A stretch of 64,000 bases of DNA from Actinophytocola xinjiangensis (GTDB lineage Bacteria; Actinomycetota; Actinomycetes; Mycobacteriales; Pseudonocardiaceae). The translations under genes and the position numbers were made by a program. Under the pieces are notes generated by a model. That model made no database searches, was not told the origin of the DNA, and saw only the letters and a list, made by a program, of their open reading frames with translations. The stretch is from assembly GCF_001921215.1 (NCBI RefSeq), contig NZ_MSIF01000001.1:372001-436000 (forward strand), read 5' to 3'. Shown piece after piece: positions 24,271 through 32,635 of the stretch. Each line of letters starts with the position of its first letter. The stretch's first letter is position 1.

Positions 24271-25956
24271 ATGTCCCACGTAACCGAGGTTCCCGAGTTC
24301 CTCCGGCGCTACGCGCCCACCCGAGGCAAACGGCGGCTCACCCCGTTCTCGCGCGTGCCACCGACCGGCAACATCGCCGAGGTCTGGAACAGCGCCGCCA
24401 GCCGCAACCCCTACCAGCGCATCACCCTCGACCGTGCCCCGGACATCGACCCGACCGGCCCGACCGTCGGCACCTACGCGCAGTGGGCGCGGTTCGTCGA
24501 GGAGGTCGCCGAATGGCTGCACGAGGCCGGGGTCCGGCCGTGGGACCGGGTGGCGGTGCTCAAGGCCAACCACTTCGACGTCGCCCTGCTCGGCTGTGCC
24601 GCCGCCCGGCTTGGCGCGGTGCCCGCGCTGCTGGCCTGGACGCACCCGCCGGAGTTCGCCCAGCCGATGCTGCGCCGGCTGGAGCGCCCGTTCCTGATCG
24701 CCGACCAGGAACGGCTCAAGCTCGCCGGGATGGACCCCGAGGCGGTCGCCGCGCTGACCAGGCGCACGATCGTCGTCGACGGCGCCGGTGACCGCGCCGA
24801 CCTGGTGTCGCTGGACGACCTCAAGGGCGCCGGGCGGGCCCCGTTCCGGCCGCGCGCCGACGACGAGCCGATGGTCGTCACGCACACCTCCGGCACCACC
24901 GGCGTGCCGAAGCTGGTGATGCACTCGGCCGAGTCGGCGCTGGCGCTGAGCCTGGTCGAGGCCGAGCGCTGGCCGCTGATCGGGCTGCGCGGCTCCGACG
25001 TTCTCGCCTACTGCGACCCGTTCTGCCACCAGCGCACCACCACCGGCATGATCGCCATGGCGACCGTGGCGCCCCGGATGACGATGCTGTCCGACCCGGA
25101 CTCGCCCAAGGTCGCCGAGCTGCTGGCCGCCGACCCGCCGACCGCGGTGGAGACGCTGCCCAACATCTACCTGCACTGGGAGCCGCTGGCCCGCGATCCC
25201 CGCCGGCTGTTCCGCAACGTGCGGCTCTACGTCAACTCCTTCGACGCCATCCACACCCGCACCATCCGGACGTTCCTGGACGCCTCGTCGCGCCGGATGC
25301 CGGTGTGGTGGCAGTCGTGGAGCCAGAGCGAGGCCGGCGCGATGGTGATCCGCCCGTACCTCAGGGCGTCGGTGCGCCGGCGCGGTGTCCGCCCGCCGGT
25401 CACCCAGGTCCTCGGCTGGCCGGTGCCCGGCCTGTGCCGGGCGCGCGCGGTCGACCCGGACACCGGCCAGCCGGTCGCGCCGGGCGAGGTCGGCGTGGTG
25501 GAGATCAGCCAGCCCGGCCGCTGCCTGGGCTACGTCGGCGAGCAGCACCGCCACGACGCCAAGTGCCGGGGCTGGTGGTGGAACACCGGCGACCTCGGCA
25601 CGGTCAGCCGGCTGGGCGCGATCCGCCTGGTGGACCGGGAGATCGACCGCATCGAGGGCGGCAGCGCGCTGGAGCTGGAGGACGTGCTGCTCGACCGTCT
25701 GCCGCAGGCCACGGAGATCGTCATCCTGCCGCGCGGCGGTGACCTGCCGGTGCCGGTGCTGAGCACCCAGGACGACCAGCCGCTCGACCAGCTGGCCTGG
25801 GCCCGCGCGGTCCGCGACCTGCCCCCGCTGGCCGACCCGGTGCACATCGACTGGCTGGACTGGGAGCGCACGGCCACCTGGAAGATCCGCCGCGTGGCGA
25901 TGCGCGAGCGGCTGTTCGACGGAGCACGGGCCATCGGCACCGGCCGCTGGACCTGA
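24271..25956 (+). CDS. ANL-superfamily AMP-forming ligase (acyl-CoA ligase-like; diazotase-like role possible)
   Basis: A 561-residue adenylating enzyme. The P-loop THTSGTTGVPKLVMH is followed by an aromatic/polar core (PNIYLHWEPL), WWQSWSQSEAGAM (the A5-like region), NTGDLGTVSRLGAIRLVDREIDRI (A7/A8 hinge) and a near-terminal Lys in TATWKIRRVAMRE that could be the A10 lysine. The usual reaction is carboxylate + ATP giving acyl-AMP, then transfer to CoA or a carrier. ATP-dependent diazotases and N-N-forming ligases working with nitrite in cremeomycin- and triacsin-type pathways belong to this same superfamily, which is relevant because a CreE/CreD-like pair is present. The ATG at 24271 has an AAAGGGAG upstream; a GTG at 24253 is an alternative. 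Substrate unknown. Confidence 0.85.
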   Translation: MSHVTEVPEFLRRYAPTRGKRRLTPFSRVPPTGNIAEVWNSAASRNPYQRITLDRAPDIDPTGPTVGTYAQWARFVEEVAEWLHEAGVRPWDRVAVLKANHFDVALLGCAAARLGAVPALLAWTHPPEFAQPMLRRLERPFLIADQERLKLAGMDPEAVAALTRRTIVVDGAGDRADLVSLDDLKGAGRAPFRPRADDEPMVVTHTSGTTGVPKLVMHSAESALALSLVEAERWPLIGLRGSDVLAYCDPFCHQRTTTGMIAMATVAPRMTMLSDPDSPKVAELLAADPPTAVETLPNIYLHWEPLARDPRRLFRNVRLYVNSFDAIHTRTIRTFLDASSRRMPVWWQSWSQSEAGAMVIRPYLRASVRRRGVRPPVTQVLGWPVPGLCRARAVDPDTGQPVAPGEVGVVEISQPGRCLGYVGEQHRHDAKCRGWWWNTGDLGTVSRLGAIRLVDREIDRIEGGSALELEDVLLDRLPQATEIVILPRGGDLPVPVLSTQDDQPLDQLAWARAVRDLPPLADPVHIDWLDWERTATWKIRRVAMRERLFDGARAIGTGRWT

Positions 25957-25979
25957 CGGCACGGCATCAAGGAGGACGG

Positions 25980-28313
25980 ATGGACTGGCCTCGGCGGCGA
26001 GCGGTCGTCCCGCGCGTTCCGGACGGGCGCGGCGACGCCCCCGCCGAGGCCGGCCCACCACCGCCTTCCGTGCCACCGCCTTCCGTGCCGCCGCCGTCGG
26101 TGCCGCCGCCCAGGGATCCGCTGGCCGACCGGTCGCTGCTGGGCCGGATCGGGTCGTGGGTGTTCCGGCGGCGGCTGTGGGTGCTGGCCGGTGTGGTGGC
26201 CACCATGGCGCTGGCGGTGCCCTTCGGCGCGGACGTCACCGACCGGCTCACCGAGGGCGGCATCACCGCCGAGGACGCCGAGGCGACCCGCGCCGACGAC
26301 CTGCTCAACCGCGAGTTCGGCACCGGCACGCCCCAACTGGTGTTCGTGGTGCACACCGAGGACACCGTCGAGTCGCCGGCGGCGACGGCGTTCGGCGCCG
26401 ACCTCACCAGGCGGCTGGCCGGCGAACCGGGTGTGGTGGGGGCCGAGTCCTACTGGACGACCGGCGGGTCCGAGCCGTTGCGCTCGGAGGACGGCCGCTC
26501 GGCCATGGTCCTGCTCCGCCTGGCCGGCGACGAGGACCAGATCGGTGACACCGCGCAACGGCTGGTGCCGACCGTGGTCGGCGAGCGGGACGGGTTCCGC
26601 GTCGAGGCGACCGGGTCGGCGCAGGTGCGCAACGAGGTCAACGACCAGAGCGAACGGGACCTGATCAAGGCCGAGCTGATCGCCGCGCCGCTGTCGTTCC
26701 TGATCCTGCTGTGGGTCTTCCGCAGTCTGATCGCGGCGCTCACCCCGGTGGCGGTGGGGCTGTTCGCGGTCGTGGGGTCGCTGGTGGTGCTCAAGATCGT
26801 CAACGAGTTCGTGCCGGTGTCGGTGTTCGCGGTCAACATCACCACCGCGCTGGGGTTCGGTCTCGCCGTCGACTACAGCCTGTTCACCGTGACCCGTTTC
26901 CGCGAGGAGCTGGCGGCCGGTGCGGACGTGCGGCGGGCGATCGCCACCACCACCCGCACCGCCGGCCGCACGATCGTGTTCTCCGCGGTGACCGTCGCGG
27001 TGTCGATGTCGGCGTTGTTGTTGTTCCCCCTGGACTTCCTGCGGTCGTTCGCCTACTCCGGGATCGCCGTGGTACTGCTGGCGGCGTTCGGCGCGATCGT
27101 GGTGCTCTCGGCGCTGCTGGCCGTGGTCGGCCGGGGCATCGACCGGTGGAGCCCACAACGGTTGTTCCGCCGTCGGGACAAGGTCGCGGGTCACGGTTTC
27201 TGGCACCGGTGGACGCTGGTCGTGATGCGCCGGCCGTGGGCGTTCTTCGTCAGCACGGCGGCGGTGCTGCTGGTGATGGGCGTGCCGCTGCTGGGCATCC
27301 AGTTCGGTGAGAGCGACGACCGGGTCCTGCCGCCGTCCGCGCCCGCGCACGTCGCCGCCGAGCACCTGCGGGCCGAGTTCGCGACCCGCGAGGACACGCC
27401 GCTGAGTGTGGTGCTGCCCGACGTCGCCCCGGCCGCCGTCGGTGACTACCCGCTGCGGCTGTCGGGTCTGCCCGGGGTCATCCGGGTCGACGCGGCCAGC
27501 GGGTCGTTCGCCGGCGGTGAGCAGGTCGCGCCGGCCACCGAGCTGTCGCGGCGGTTCGTCGCCCCGACCGGGACGTGGGTGTCGGTGGTGACCGTCGACG
27601 AGCCGTACTCACCGGCGACCGCCGACCTGCTGGCGAAGGTGCGGGCGACCCCGGCGCCGGGCGAGGTCCTGGTCGGTGGCCAGGCCGCGCAGCTGGCGGA
27701 CGCGAAGACCGGGATCGGGGAGGTGCTGCCGGAGGTGCTGGCGTTCATCGCGGTGGCGACGTTCGTGCTGCTGTTCCTGTTCACCGGGAGCCTGGTGATC
27801 CCACTACAGGCGATCGTGCTCAACCTGCTCAGTCTCAGTGCCGCGTTCGGGGCGATGGTGTTCATCTTCCAGGACGGCCACCTGCGGTCGCTGGTCGGCG
27901 ATTTCACGGTGACCGACACGATCAACATCCGGATGCCGATCCTGATGTTCTGTGTGGCGTTCGGCGTGTCGATGGACTACCAGCTGTTCATGTTGTCGCG
28001 GATCAAGGAGCACTACCTGGCCACCGGTGACCATCGGGCGTCGGTCGCGTGGGGTCTTGAGCGTGTCGGGCGGCTGGTGACGGCGGCGGCCGTGCTGGTG
28101 GCGGTGGTGCTGTTCGCGTTCGCCACCTCGGGGCTGACGCCGGTGAAGCTGCTGGGAGTGGGCCTGGCGATCGCGGTGATCGTCGACGCGACGCTGGTCC
28201 GGGGGGCGCTCATGCCGGCGGCGTTGCGGCTGACCGGGCGGGCGACGTGGTGGCTGCCGGGCTGGTTGCGGCGGGTCCACGACCGGGTTGGCCTGAACGA
28301 GGCACGCTCGTAA
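25980..28313 (+). CDS. MMPL/RND-family membrane exporter
   Basis: A 777-residue polytopic protein. A Pro-rich cytoplasmic N-terminus with three PPPSV repeats is followed by TM1 (about residues 62-83), a large extracytoplasmic loop, and five TM helices (about 235-390), including GFGLAVDYSLFTVTRFREEL with the proton-relay Asp-Tyr motif of MMPL proteins. A second TM and loop follow, then the mirrored set with FGVSMDYQLFMLSRIKEHY. MMPL transporters use the proton gradient to export lipids and hydrophobic metabolites. AAGGAGG precedes the ATG, and the gene lies 23 bases after the ligase. It is the natural candidate for exporting the cluster product or a lipid conjugate. Confidence 0.93.
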   Translation: MDWPRRRAVVPRVPDGRGDAPAEAGPPPPSVPPPSVPPPSVPPPRDPLADRSLLGRIGSWVFRRRLWVLAGVVATMALAVPFGADVTDRLTEGGITAEDAEATRADDLLNREFGTGTPQLVFVVHTEDTVESPAATAFGADLTRRLAGEPGVVGAESYWTTGGSEPLRSEDGRSAMVLLRLAGDEDQIGDTAQRLVPTVVGERDGFRVEATGSAQVRNEVNDQSERDLIKAELIAAPLSFLILLWVFRSLIAALTPVAVGLFAVVGSLVVLKIVNEFVPVSVFAVNITTALGFGLAVDYSLFTVTRFREELAAGADVRRAIATTTRTAGRTIVFSAVTVAVSMSALLLFPLDFLRSFAYSGIAVVLLAAFGAIVVLSALLAVVGRGIDRWSPQRLFRRRDKVAGHGFWHRWTLVVMRRPWAFFVSTAAVLLVMGVPLLGIQFGESDDRVLPPSAPAHVAAEHLRAEFATREDTPLSVVLPDVAPAAVGDYPLRLSGLPGVIRVDAASGSFAGGEQVAPATELSRRFVAPTGTWVSVVTVDEPYSPATADLLAKVRATPAPGEVLVGGQAAQLADAKTGIGEVLPEVLAFIAVATFVLLFLFTGSLVIPLQAIVLNLLSLSAAFGAMVFIFQDGHLRSLVGDFTVTDTINIRMPILMFCVAFGVSMDYQLFMLSRIKEHYLATGDHRASVAWGLERVGRLVTAAAVLVAVVLFAFATSGLTPVKLLGVGLAIAVIVDATLVRGALMPAALRLTGRATWWLPGWLRRVHDRVGLNEARS
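26058..26102 (+). repeat. Three tandem 15-bp units encoding PPPSV
   Basis: Three in-frame copies of a 15-base unit (two identical, CCACCGCCTTCCGTG, and one diverged) sit in the cytoplasmic N-terminus of the MMPL protein, giving a Pro-rich linker ahead of the first membrane helix. It is probably prone to copy-number change. Confidence 0.85.
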
Positions 28314-28419
28314 CCGGCCCGCCTCACCCCGTTCCTGGACAAAGATCGTTCCCGTAGGTGAAGCTGTTTCGGTCATCCTTCGTAGTCTGTTGCTTGTTCA
28401 CAGTGTGGGAGGCCGTTCC

Positions 28420-29994
28420 GTGGGACGAAGCGATCTGAGTCGCCGTGGTTTTCTGGGCTTGGCCGGCGCCGGGGTGCTGGTCGGCGCGTTACCCGTGGCC
28501 GGGGCGTCGACCGCGTCGGCCTGGTCACGTCCGGCGTTCGCCGCCAACCCGTTCGCCCTGGGCGTCGCCTCGGGTGACCCGCGACCGGACGGGGTGGTGT
28601 TGTGGACGCGGCTGGCGCCGGACCCGGTCGCCGAGGACGGCACGGGCGGCATGCCCGACCGGCGGGTTCCGGTCGGCTGGCAGATCGCCGAGGACCCGGG
28701 CTTCCGCCGGGTGGTGCGCGGCGGCACCGAGCACGCGGTACCGGAGCTGGCGCACTCGGTGCACGTCGAGGTCGGTGGCCTGCGTCCGGGCCGCGACTAC
28801 TGGTACCGCTTCCGGGTGGGCAACGAGGTCAGCGGGACCGGCCGGACGCGGACCGCGCCGGCGAGGGCGTCGAACCCGTCGGAGCTGTCGTTCGGTTTCG
28901 TCAGCTGCCAGAACTATCCCGAGGGCTACTTCACCGCGTTCCGCCACCTGGCCGAGGAGGACCTGGACGTCGTCATCCACCTCGGGGACTACATCTACGA
29001 GGGCGCGGGCCAGGGCACGATCGGCCGGGGGCATCTGCCCAACGCCGAGATCTTCTCGCTGACCGACTACCGCATCCGCTACGGCCAGTACAAGAGTGAC
29101 GGGGACCTGCGCGCGGCCCACGCGGCGGCGCCGTGGGTGGTGGTGCTGGACGACCACGAGGTGGACAACAACTGGGCGGCCGACCTCGACGGCCAGGACA
29201 ACGGCGGCGAGGCGTTCCTGGCCCGCCGCGCGGCCGCGTTCCAGGCGTACTACGAGAACATGCCGCTGCGCCGGGCGTCGATGCCCGCCGGCCCAGACAT
29301 GCGCCTCTACCGCAGGTTGTCGTACGGGAACCTGGCCCAGTTCGACGTGGTCGACACCCGCCAGTACCGAGCCAACCAGGCCTGCGGCGACGGCCAGCAG
29401 ATCGGCTGCGAGGACCGCCTCGACCCCACCCGCACCATGTTCGGCGCCGACCAGGAACGCTGGCTCCTCAATGGACTGACCAACTCCACCGCGACCTGGA
29501 ACATCATGGCGAACCAGATCTTCGTCATGCAGGGCGATTCCGCCGCCGGCCCGGACCAGGCCTTCGGAATGGACACCTGGGACGGTTACGCCGGCGCCCG
29601 CCAACGCCTCTTCACCGAAATCCAGAACCGCGACGTGGACAATTTCGTCGTGATCACCGGCGACGCCCACCGCAGCGTCGCGGCCGACCTGAAAGCCGAT
29701 TTCGACGACCCGGACTCGGTGACGGTCGGAACGGAGTTCCTCGGCACCTCGGTCAGCTCAGGCGGCGACGGCGAGGACCACGACAGCTGGGGCAGGACCT
29801 GGCTGGCGGAGAACCCACACATGAAGTTCCACAACTCCCAGCGCGGCTACGCCCGCTGCCGCGTAACCCCCACCCGGTGGACGACCGACTATCGCGTGGT
29901 GTCCCATGTCCGAACACCGGACGCCCCGATCACCACGAGGGCCAGCATTCACGTGGAGGCGGGCAGGCCGGGAATTCAACAGGTGGACCAGTAA
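28420..29994 (+). CDS. Tat-exported PhoD-like alkaline phosphatase/phosphodiesterase (first copy)
   Basis: A 524-residue secreted metalloenzyme. It has a twin-arginine signal (SRRGFLGLAGAGVLVGALPVAGASTASA), an Ig-like N-terminal domain (FALGVASGDPRPDGVVLWTRL), and the PhoD catalytic core with metal ligands in FGFVSCQNYPEG, IHLGDYIYE, VVLDDHEVDNNWA and VITGDAHRS. PhoD enzymes release phosphate from phosphomono- and diesters outside the cell, using Ca and Fe. I chose the GTG at 28420 because GGGAGG lies seven bases upstream and the Tat motif follows at once. A TTA codon occurs in the signal peptide (28489), rare in such genomes. A strong hairpin follows the stop. Expression is probably phosphate-regulated, but no clear PHO box was identified. 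Confidence 0.93.
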   Translation: MGRSDLSRRGFLGLAGAGVLVGALPVAGASTASAWSRPAFAANPFALGVASGDPRPDGVVLWTRLAPDPVAEDGTGGMPDRRVPVGWQIAEDPGFRRVVRGGTEHAVPELAHSVHVEVGGLRPGRDYWYRFRVGNEVSGTGRTRTAPARASNPSELSFGFVSCQNYPEGYFTAFRHLAEEDLDVVIHLGDYIYEGAGQGTIGRGHLPNAEIFSLTDYRIRYGQYKSDGDLRAAHAAAPWVVVLDDHEVDNNWAADLDGQDNGGEAFLARRAAAFQAYYENMPLRRASMPAGPDMRLYRRLSYGNLAQFDVVDTRQYRANQACGDGQQIGCEDRLDPTRTMFGADQERWLLNGLTNSTATWNIMANQIFVMQGDSAAGPDQAFGMDTWDGYAGARQRLFTEIQNRDVDNFVVITGDAHRSVAADLKADFDDPDSVTVGTEFLGTSVSSGGDGEDHDSWGRTWLAENPHMKFHNSQRGYARCRVTPTRWTTDYRVVSHVRTPDAPITTRASIHVEAGRPGIQQVDQ

Positions 29995-30008
29995 TAAAAG
30001 CGGCTCCC

Positions 30009-30039
30009 CGTGGTCGAGGTTCCGGTAACCTCGACCACG
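30009..30039 (+). terminator. Strong hairpin after the first PhoD gene
   Basis: A perfect 13-bp stem, CGTGGTCGAGGTT paired with AACCTCGACCACG, around a CCGGT loop, 15 bases after the PhoD stop and 17 bases before the next start. No long T-tract follows, as is common in actinomycetes. It separates the phosphatase from the ESX/toxin operon. Confidence 0.75.
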
Positions 30040-30056
30040 CCTGGGGAGGTGTCGCC

Positions 30057-30392
30057 ATGGATTTCGAGGTCGACCCGGAGAACTTACGCACGGTCGGCTC
30101 CGCCATCACGGAAACCGGACTGACCGCGGCCGCGGATCTCGGTCGCGACCGCGCGCTCATCGAACCCGCCGGTGATTCGCCGTGGGGTTCGTCCCTCGGC
30201 GCCAACGCGGTGATCAGCGCGTTCTACGGGCAGTTGACCGAACTGACCGGCGTGGCACTCGACCTCGCCAGCAGCGGCATGGGCCACAGCGGCTCCGGCC
30301 TGCTGGCGATGGGTGAGTCCTACGAGCACGCGGACGAGACCGCCCACGACGGCTTCCAGCGCATCGAAGGCGAGTTCCGGGGCCTGACGTGA
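30057..30392 (+). CDS. ESX/type VII secretion-associated small helical protein
   Basis: A 111-residue protein rich in helix, starting MDFEVDPENLRTVGSAI. It resembles the small ESX-associated proteins (DUF2580/WXG100-like) that precede secreted toxins in actinomycetes and typically act as partners or targeting factors. The ATG has a GGGGAGG Shine-Dalgarno eight bases upstream. The stop overlaps the toxin GTG (GTGA), so the two are coupled, and the context defines its job as toxin partner. There is a TTA codon at position 30084. Confidence 0.72.
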   Translation: MDFEVDPENLRTVGSAITETGLTAAADLGRDRALIEPAGDSPWGSSLGANAVISAFYGQLTELTGVALDLASSGMGHSGSGLLAMGESYEHADETAHDGFQRIEGEFRGLT

Positions 30393-31426
30393 CCGTGACG
30401 CTGCCCCCGGAACTCGCCGATCTCCTCGGCAGAACCGGACACCGCTGGCCGGACGGCAACGAGGACCACCTCCTCACCATGGCCGACGGCTGGCGTGCCC
30501 TGGGCGCCACACTCGACTCGACCCGCACCAGCCACCGCACCTCGGCCAGCGCCGTCCTCGACCACAACAACGGCCCCGCCGTCTCCGCCTACGGCGAATG
30601 GACCCGCAAGTACGACGACCTGCTGTTGCGGCTGGTGGAACTGTGCGCCCGGGTGGAGGCGTTGCTGCTGGCGATCGCCCGCTCGCTGCTCGCCGCGAAG
30701 AAGGCCATCCTCGACGCGCTGAAGAACCTCGCCCGCGCGATCGAGCAAGCGAAACGCGGCATCAGGAACGTGCCCGTCATCGGCCCCGGCATCGCGGAGA
30801 TCCTGGAGGAGGTCATCCAGCCGCTCGTCGAGGCCGCCCGGACGGTGATCGGCGAGATCCTGGAGAAACTCAGCGCCCTGGTGGTCGAGGTGGTGGTGCC
30901 CCGGCTCACCGCGTTCATCGAGCAGGTCAAGACCCTGATCCAGGACCTGCGCAAGCTGATCAAGGACGAGTCCGGCGCCGACTGGCCAACCCCACCGTCG
31001 AACGACCCGAACCCGGAGAACCGACCAACTGGCAAGCCGGCGACATGGAGAAGCAAGGACGATCCTTCCACCAAGCGGGGACGCAAGCTGGAGAATGAGG
31101 CGGCGGTGACTCTTGCCCAGGCCGGCTACGACGTTGAACAGGGCCCGACGGTGCCGGGCACAAAGAAGCCCGACTACAGGATCGAGGGCAAGATATTCGA
31201 CTGCGCGTCTCCGACCAGCCCGGACGCCTACAGCATCTGGTCGAACATCAAGAAGAAGAAGGTCGAGCGGGGGCAAGCGGACCGTATGATCATCAATATT
31301 GACGACCCGGCTGCGGAGGTCAGTGTTGAGGAACTGCGCAGGCAGTTCCAGCAGCATCCGATCGCCGGACTGAAAGAGGTCAAGGTGATCGGGCGCGGTG
31401 GTGCTGTCATTGACATCTATCCGTAG
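30389..31426 (+). CDS. Polymorphic toxin with WXG-like N-terminus and CdiA-type tRNase C-terminal domain
   Basis: A 345-residue protein in three parts. Residues ~1-75 are a WXG/LXG-like helical domain for type VII export (DGWRALGATLDSTR, then SAYGEWTRKYDDLLLRL). Residues ~75-195 form long amphipathic helices. A Pro/Asn-rich linker leads to a C-terminal domain from about residue 228. That domain reads KLENEAAVTLAQAGYDV, then KKPDYRIEGKIFDCASP, an IKKKKVERGQADRMIINIDD stretch and the ending GGAVIDIYP, matching the CdiA C-terminal tRNase/PD-(D/E)xK family. The Asp, Glu and Lys of PDYRIEGK are the likely catalytic residues. It probably kills rival cells by RNA cleavage after ESX delivery. The SitI3-like gene 30 bases downstream would be its immunity partner. 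Confidence 0.8.
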   Translation: MTVTLPPELADLLGRTGHRWPDGNEDHLLTMADGWRALGATLDSTRTSHRTSASAVLDHNNGPAVSAYGEWTRKYDDLLLRLVELCARVEALLLAIARSLLAAKKAILDALKNLARAIEQAKRGIRNVPVIGPGIAEILEEVIQPLVEAARTVIGEILEKLSALVVEVVVPRLTAFIEQVKTLIQDLRKLIKDESGADWPTPPSNDPNPENRPTGKPATWRSKDDPSTKRGRKLENEAAVTLAQAGYDVEQGPTVPGTKKPDYRIEGKIFDCASPTSPDAYSIWSNIKKKKVERGQADRMIINIDDPAAEVSVEELRRQFQQHPIAGLKEVKVIGRGGAVIDIYP

Positions 31427-31456
31427 TGGACCAGCGGGCAACGTGAACGGAGGCGC

Positions 31457-31927
31457 ATGGCGATCGAGTACGGGTTCGAACTGGGCGAACCAGCCACGGT
31501 TGATCGGGTCGTCGGCACGCTGGCCCGGACCGCTACCGCGTTCGGGATGTCGGAGCCGGACGATGTCGGGTTCGGTGGACCTGGTACGGAGCTGCGTGGC
31601 GGAATGCTGGTGTCAGTGGCCGGGTCGACACCGGCACCGCTCCCGGACCCGGTGGAACGGACGTTCGGCATCGTAGGTGTCCTGGATGTGTTGTTCCGCT
31701 TCGACAGGGACAGCGACTCGACAGCACAACGCCTCGACATGATGCGGTTGGTTGTGGCGGTGCTTGCCGACGTTCCGGGGGATGCCGTACTGGAGTTCGC
31801 CGGTGAGATCGTGTGGTTGGTGCGGCAGGGTGGACTGCTCAGGATCACGTCGGCCGAGGGTTACTGGACGCCGGAGTTGCGGGCGCTGCTTCCGGCGCAC
31901 GAGTGCGCCGTGTTGCCGAATCTGTAG
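31457..31927 (+). CDS. SitI3-like immunity protein
   Basis: A 156-residue cytosolic protein beginning MAIEYGFELGEPATVDRVVGTL, with a central FGIVGVLDVLFRFDRDSDS strand region. The pattern resembles SitI3-family proteins, which neutralise polymorphic toxins. It follows the tRNase-type toxin by 30 bases on the same strand, the standard toxin-immunity order. Third-position G+C is somewhat lower than in the metabolic genes, as often seen in transferred toxin modules. The family call is from recall of the fold pattern and is moderate; the role as immunity protein rests mainly on position. Confidence 0.62.
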   Translation: MAIEYGFELGEPATVDRVVGTLARTATAFGMSEPDDVGFGGPGTELRGGMLVSVAGSTPAPLPDPVERTFGIVGVLDVLFRFDRDSDSTAQRLDMMRLVVAVLADVPGDAVLEFAGEIVWLVRQGGLLRITSAEGYWTPELRALLPAHECAVLPNL

Positions 31928-31937
31928 GAGGGCTGGC

Positions 31938-32291
31938 GTGGCACGTTTCGGTTTCACCGCGCCCGAGGACGACACCGAGGGCGAGCCCGACACGGCGGAG
32001 CGGGCCGCTGGTGTCGGGGTGGCGGTGGACGCGCGGATCCGGGCGGTGGTCGGCGTGGACGGGAGGCTGCGCGAGTTGGCCATCGATCCCGGGTTGCTGG
32101 GCCGGCCGGGCGACGCCGCCGCGCTGGCCGGCGCGATCATCGACGCGGTCAACGCTGCCATGGACGATCTCGTGCGGCAGGCCGTTCCCGGGACCGACGG
32201 GATCGCCGCGGTCGGGGTCGGCTTCGAGCGGGCGCTCGACGGGGTGCGGGCGGACCTGGAGCGCGCGGAACAGCGTATCGCCGATCGGTGA
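31938..32291 (+). CDS. YbaB/EbfC-like small protein
   Basis: A 117-residue protein with a YbaB-like core: beta strands with VDARIRAVVGVDGRLRELAIDP, followed by a long C-terminal helix (AALAGAIIDAVNAAMDDLVRQA). YbaB-like proteins are often encoded next to WXG100/ESX toxin loci in actinomycetes; some bind DNA. The GTG at 31938 has AGGAGGG five bases upstream and lies 10 bases after the immunity gene, so it is probably the last gene of the toxin operon. Confidence 0.65.
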   Translation: MARFGFTAPEDDTEGEPDTAERAAGVGVAVDARIRAVVGVDGRLRELAIDPGLLGRPGDAAALAGAIIDAVNAAMDDLVRQAVPGTDGIAAVGVGFERALDGVRADLERAEQRIADR

Positions 32292-32635
32292 GTGGGGGCG
32301 CACCGCTCGTTGCTCCCTCGAACGACTGGCCGGCCTCCCCGGTCGGACACGGAACGTCGCGCACATGGCCGGATACGGTGAATCGGGAACCGGTGCGCGG
32401 GCTCGGGCGGTCACTCCATCGGGAAACTGTGTCGCATGTGGACCAGTGAATCCGTCGTGATCATCCACACTGGACACGCGCGGGCGTTCAGGGTTCACTC
32501 GGGTGGGTTGTTTCCCCTGTGTCGCAGCGATTTCCTGTTCGCCGGACCTGGTGGACGACGGCCGTGAGCACCTGCGGCACGCATCCTCCGGTCCTATGGT
32601 CGCCCTGTTGGCGGGGTATCGGCGGGAGGCGGATC
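32292..32635. other. 344-base gap without a recognisable gene
   Basis: No convincing coding frame or RNA gene was seen. The right part should hold the promoter of the deacetylase-like gene. A near match to the TCCAC-x-GTGGA palindrome seen elsewhere lies around 32464 (TCCACACTGGAC). Confidence 0.5.

Noticed and set aside
28314-28419. PHO boxes upstream of the first PhoD gene
   Set aside because: Fragments such as GTTCCCG and TTCACC complements occur, but no clear 11-base direct repeats in register.
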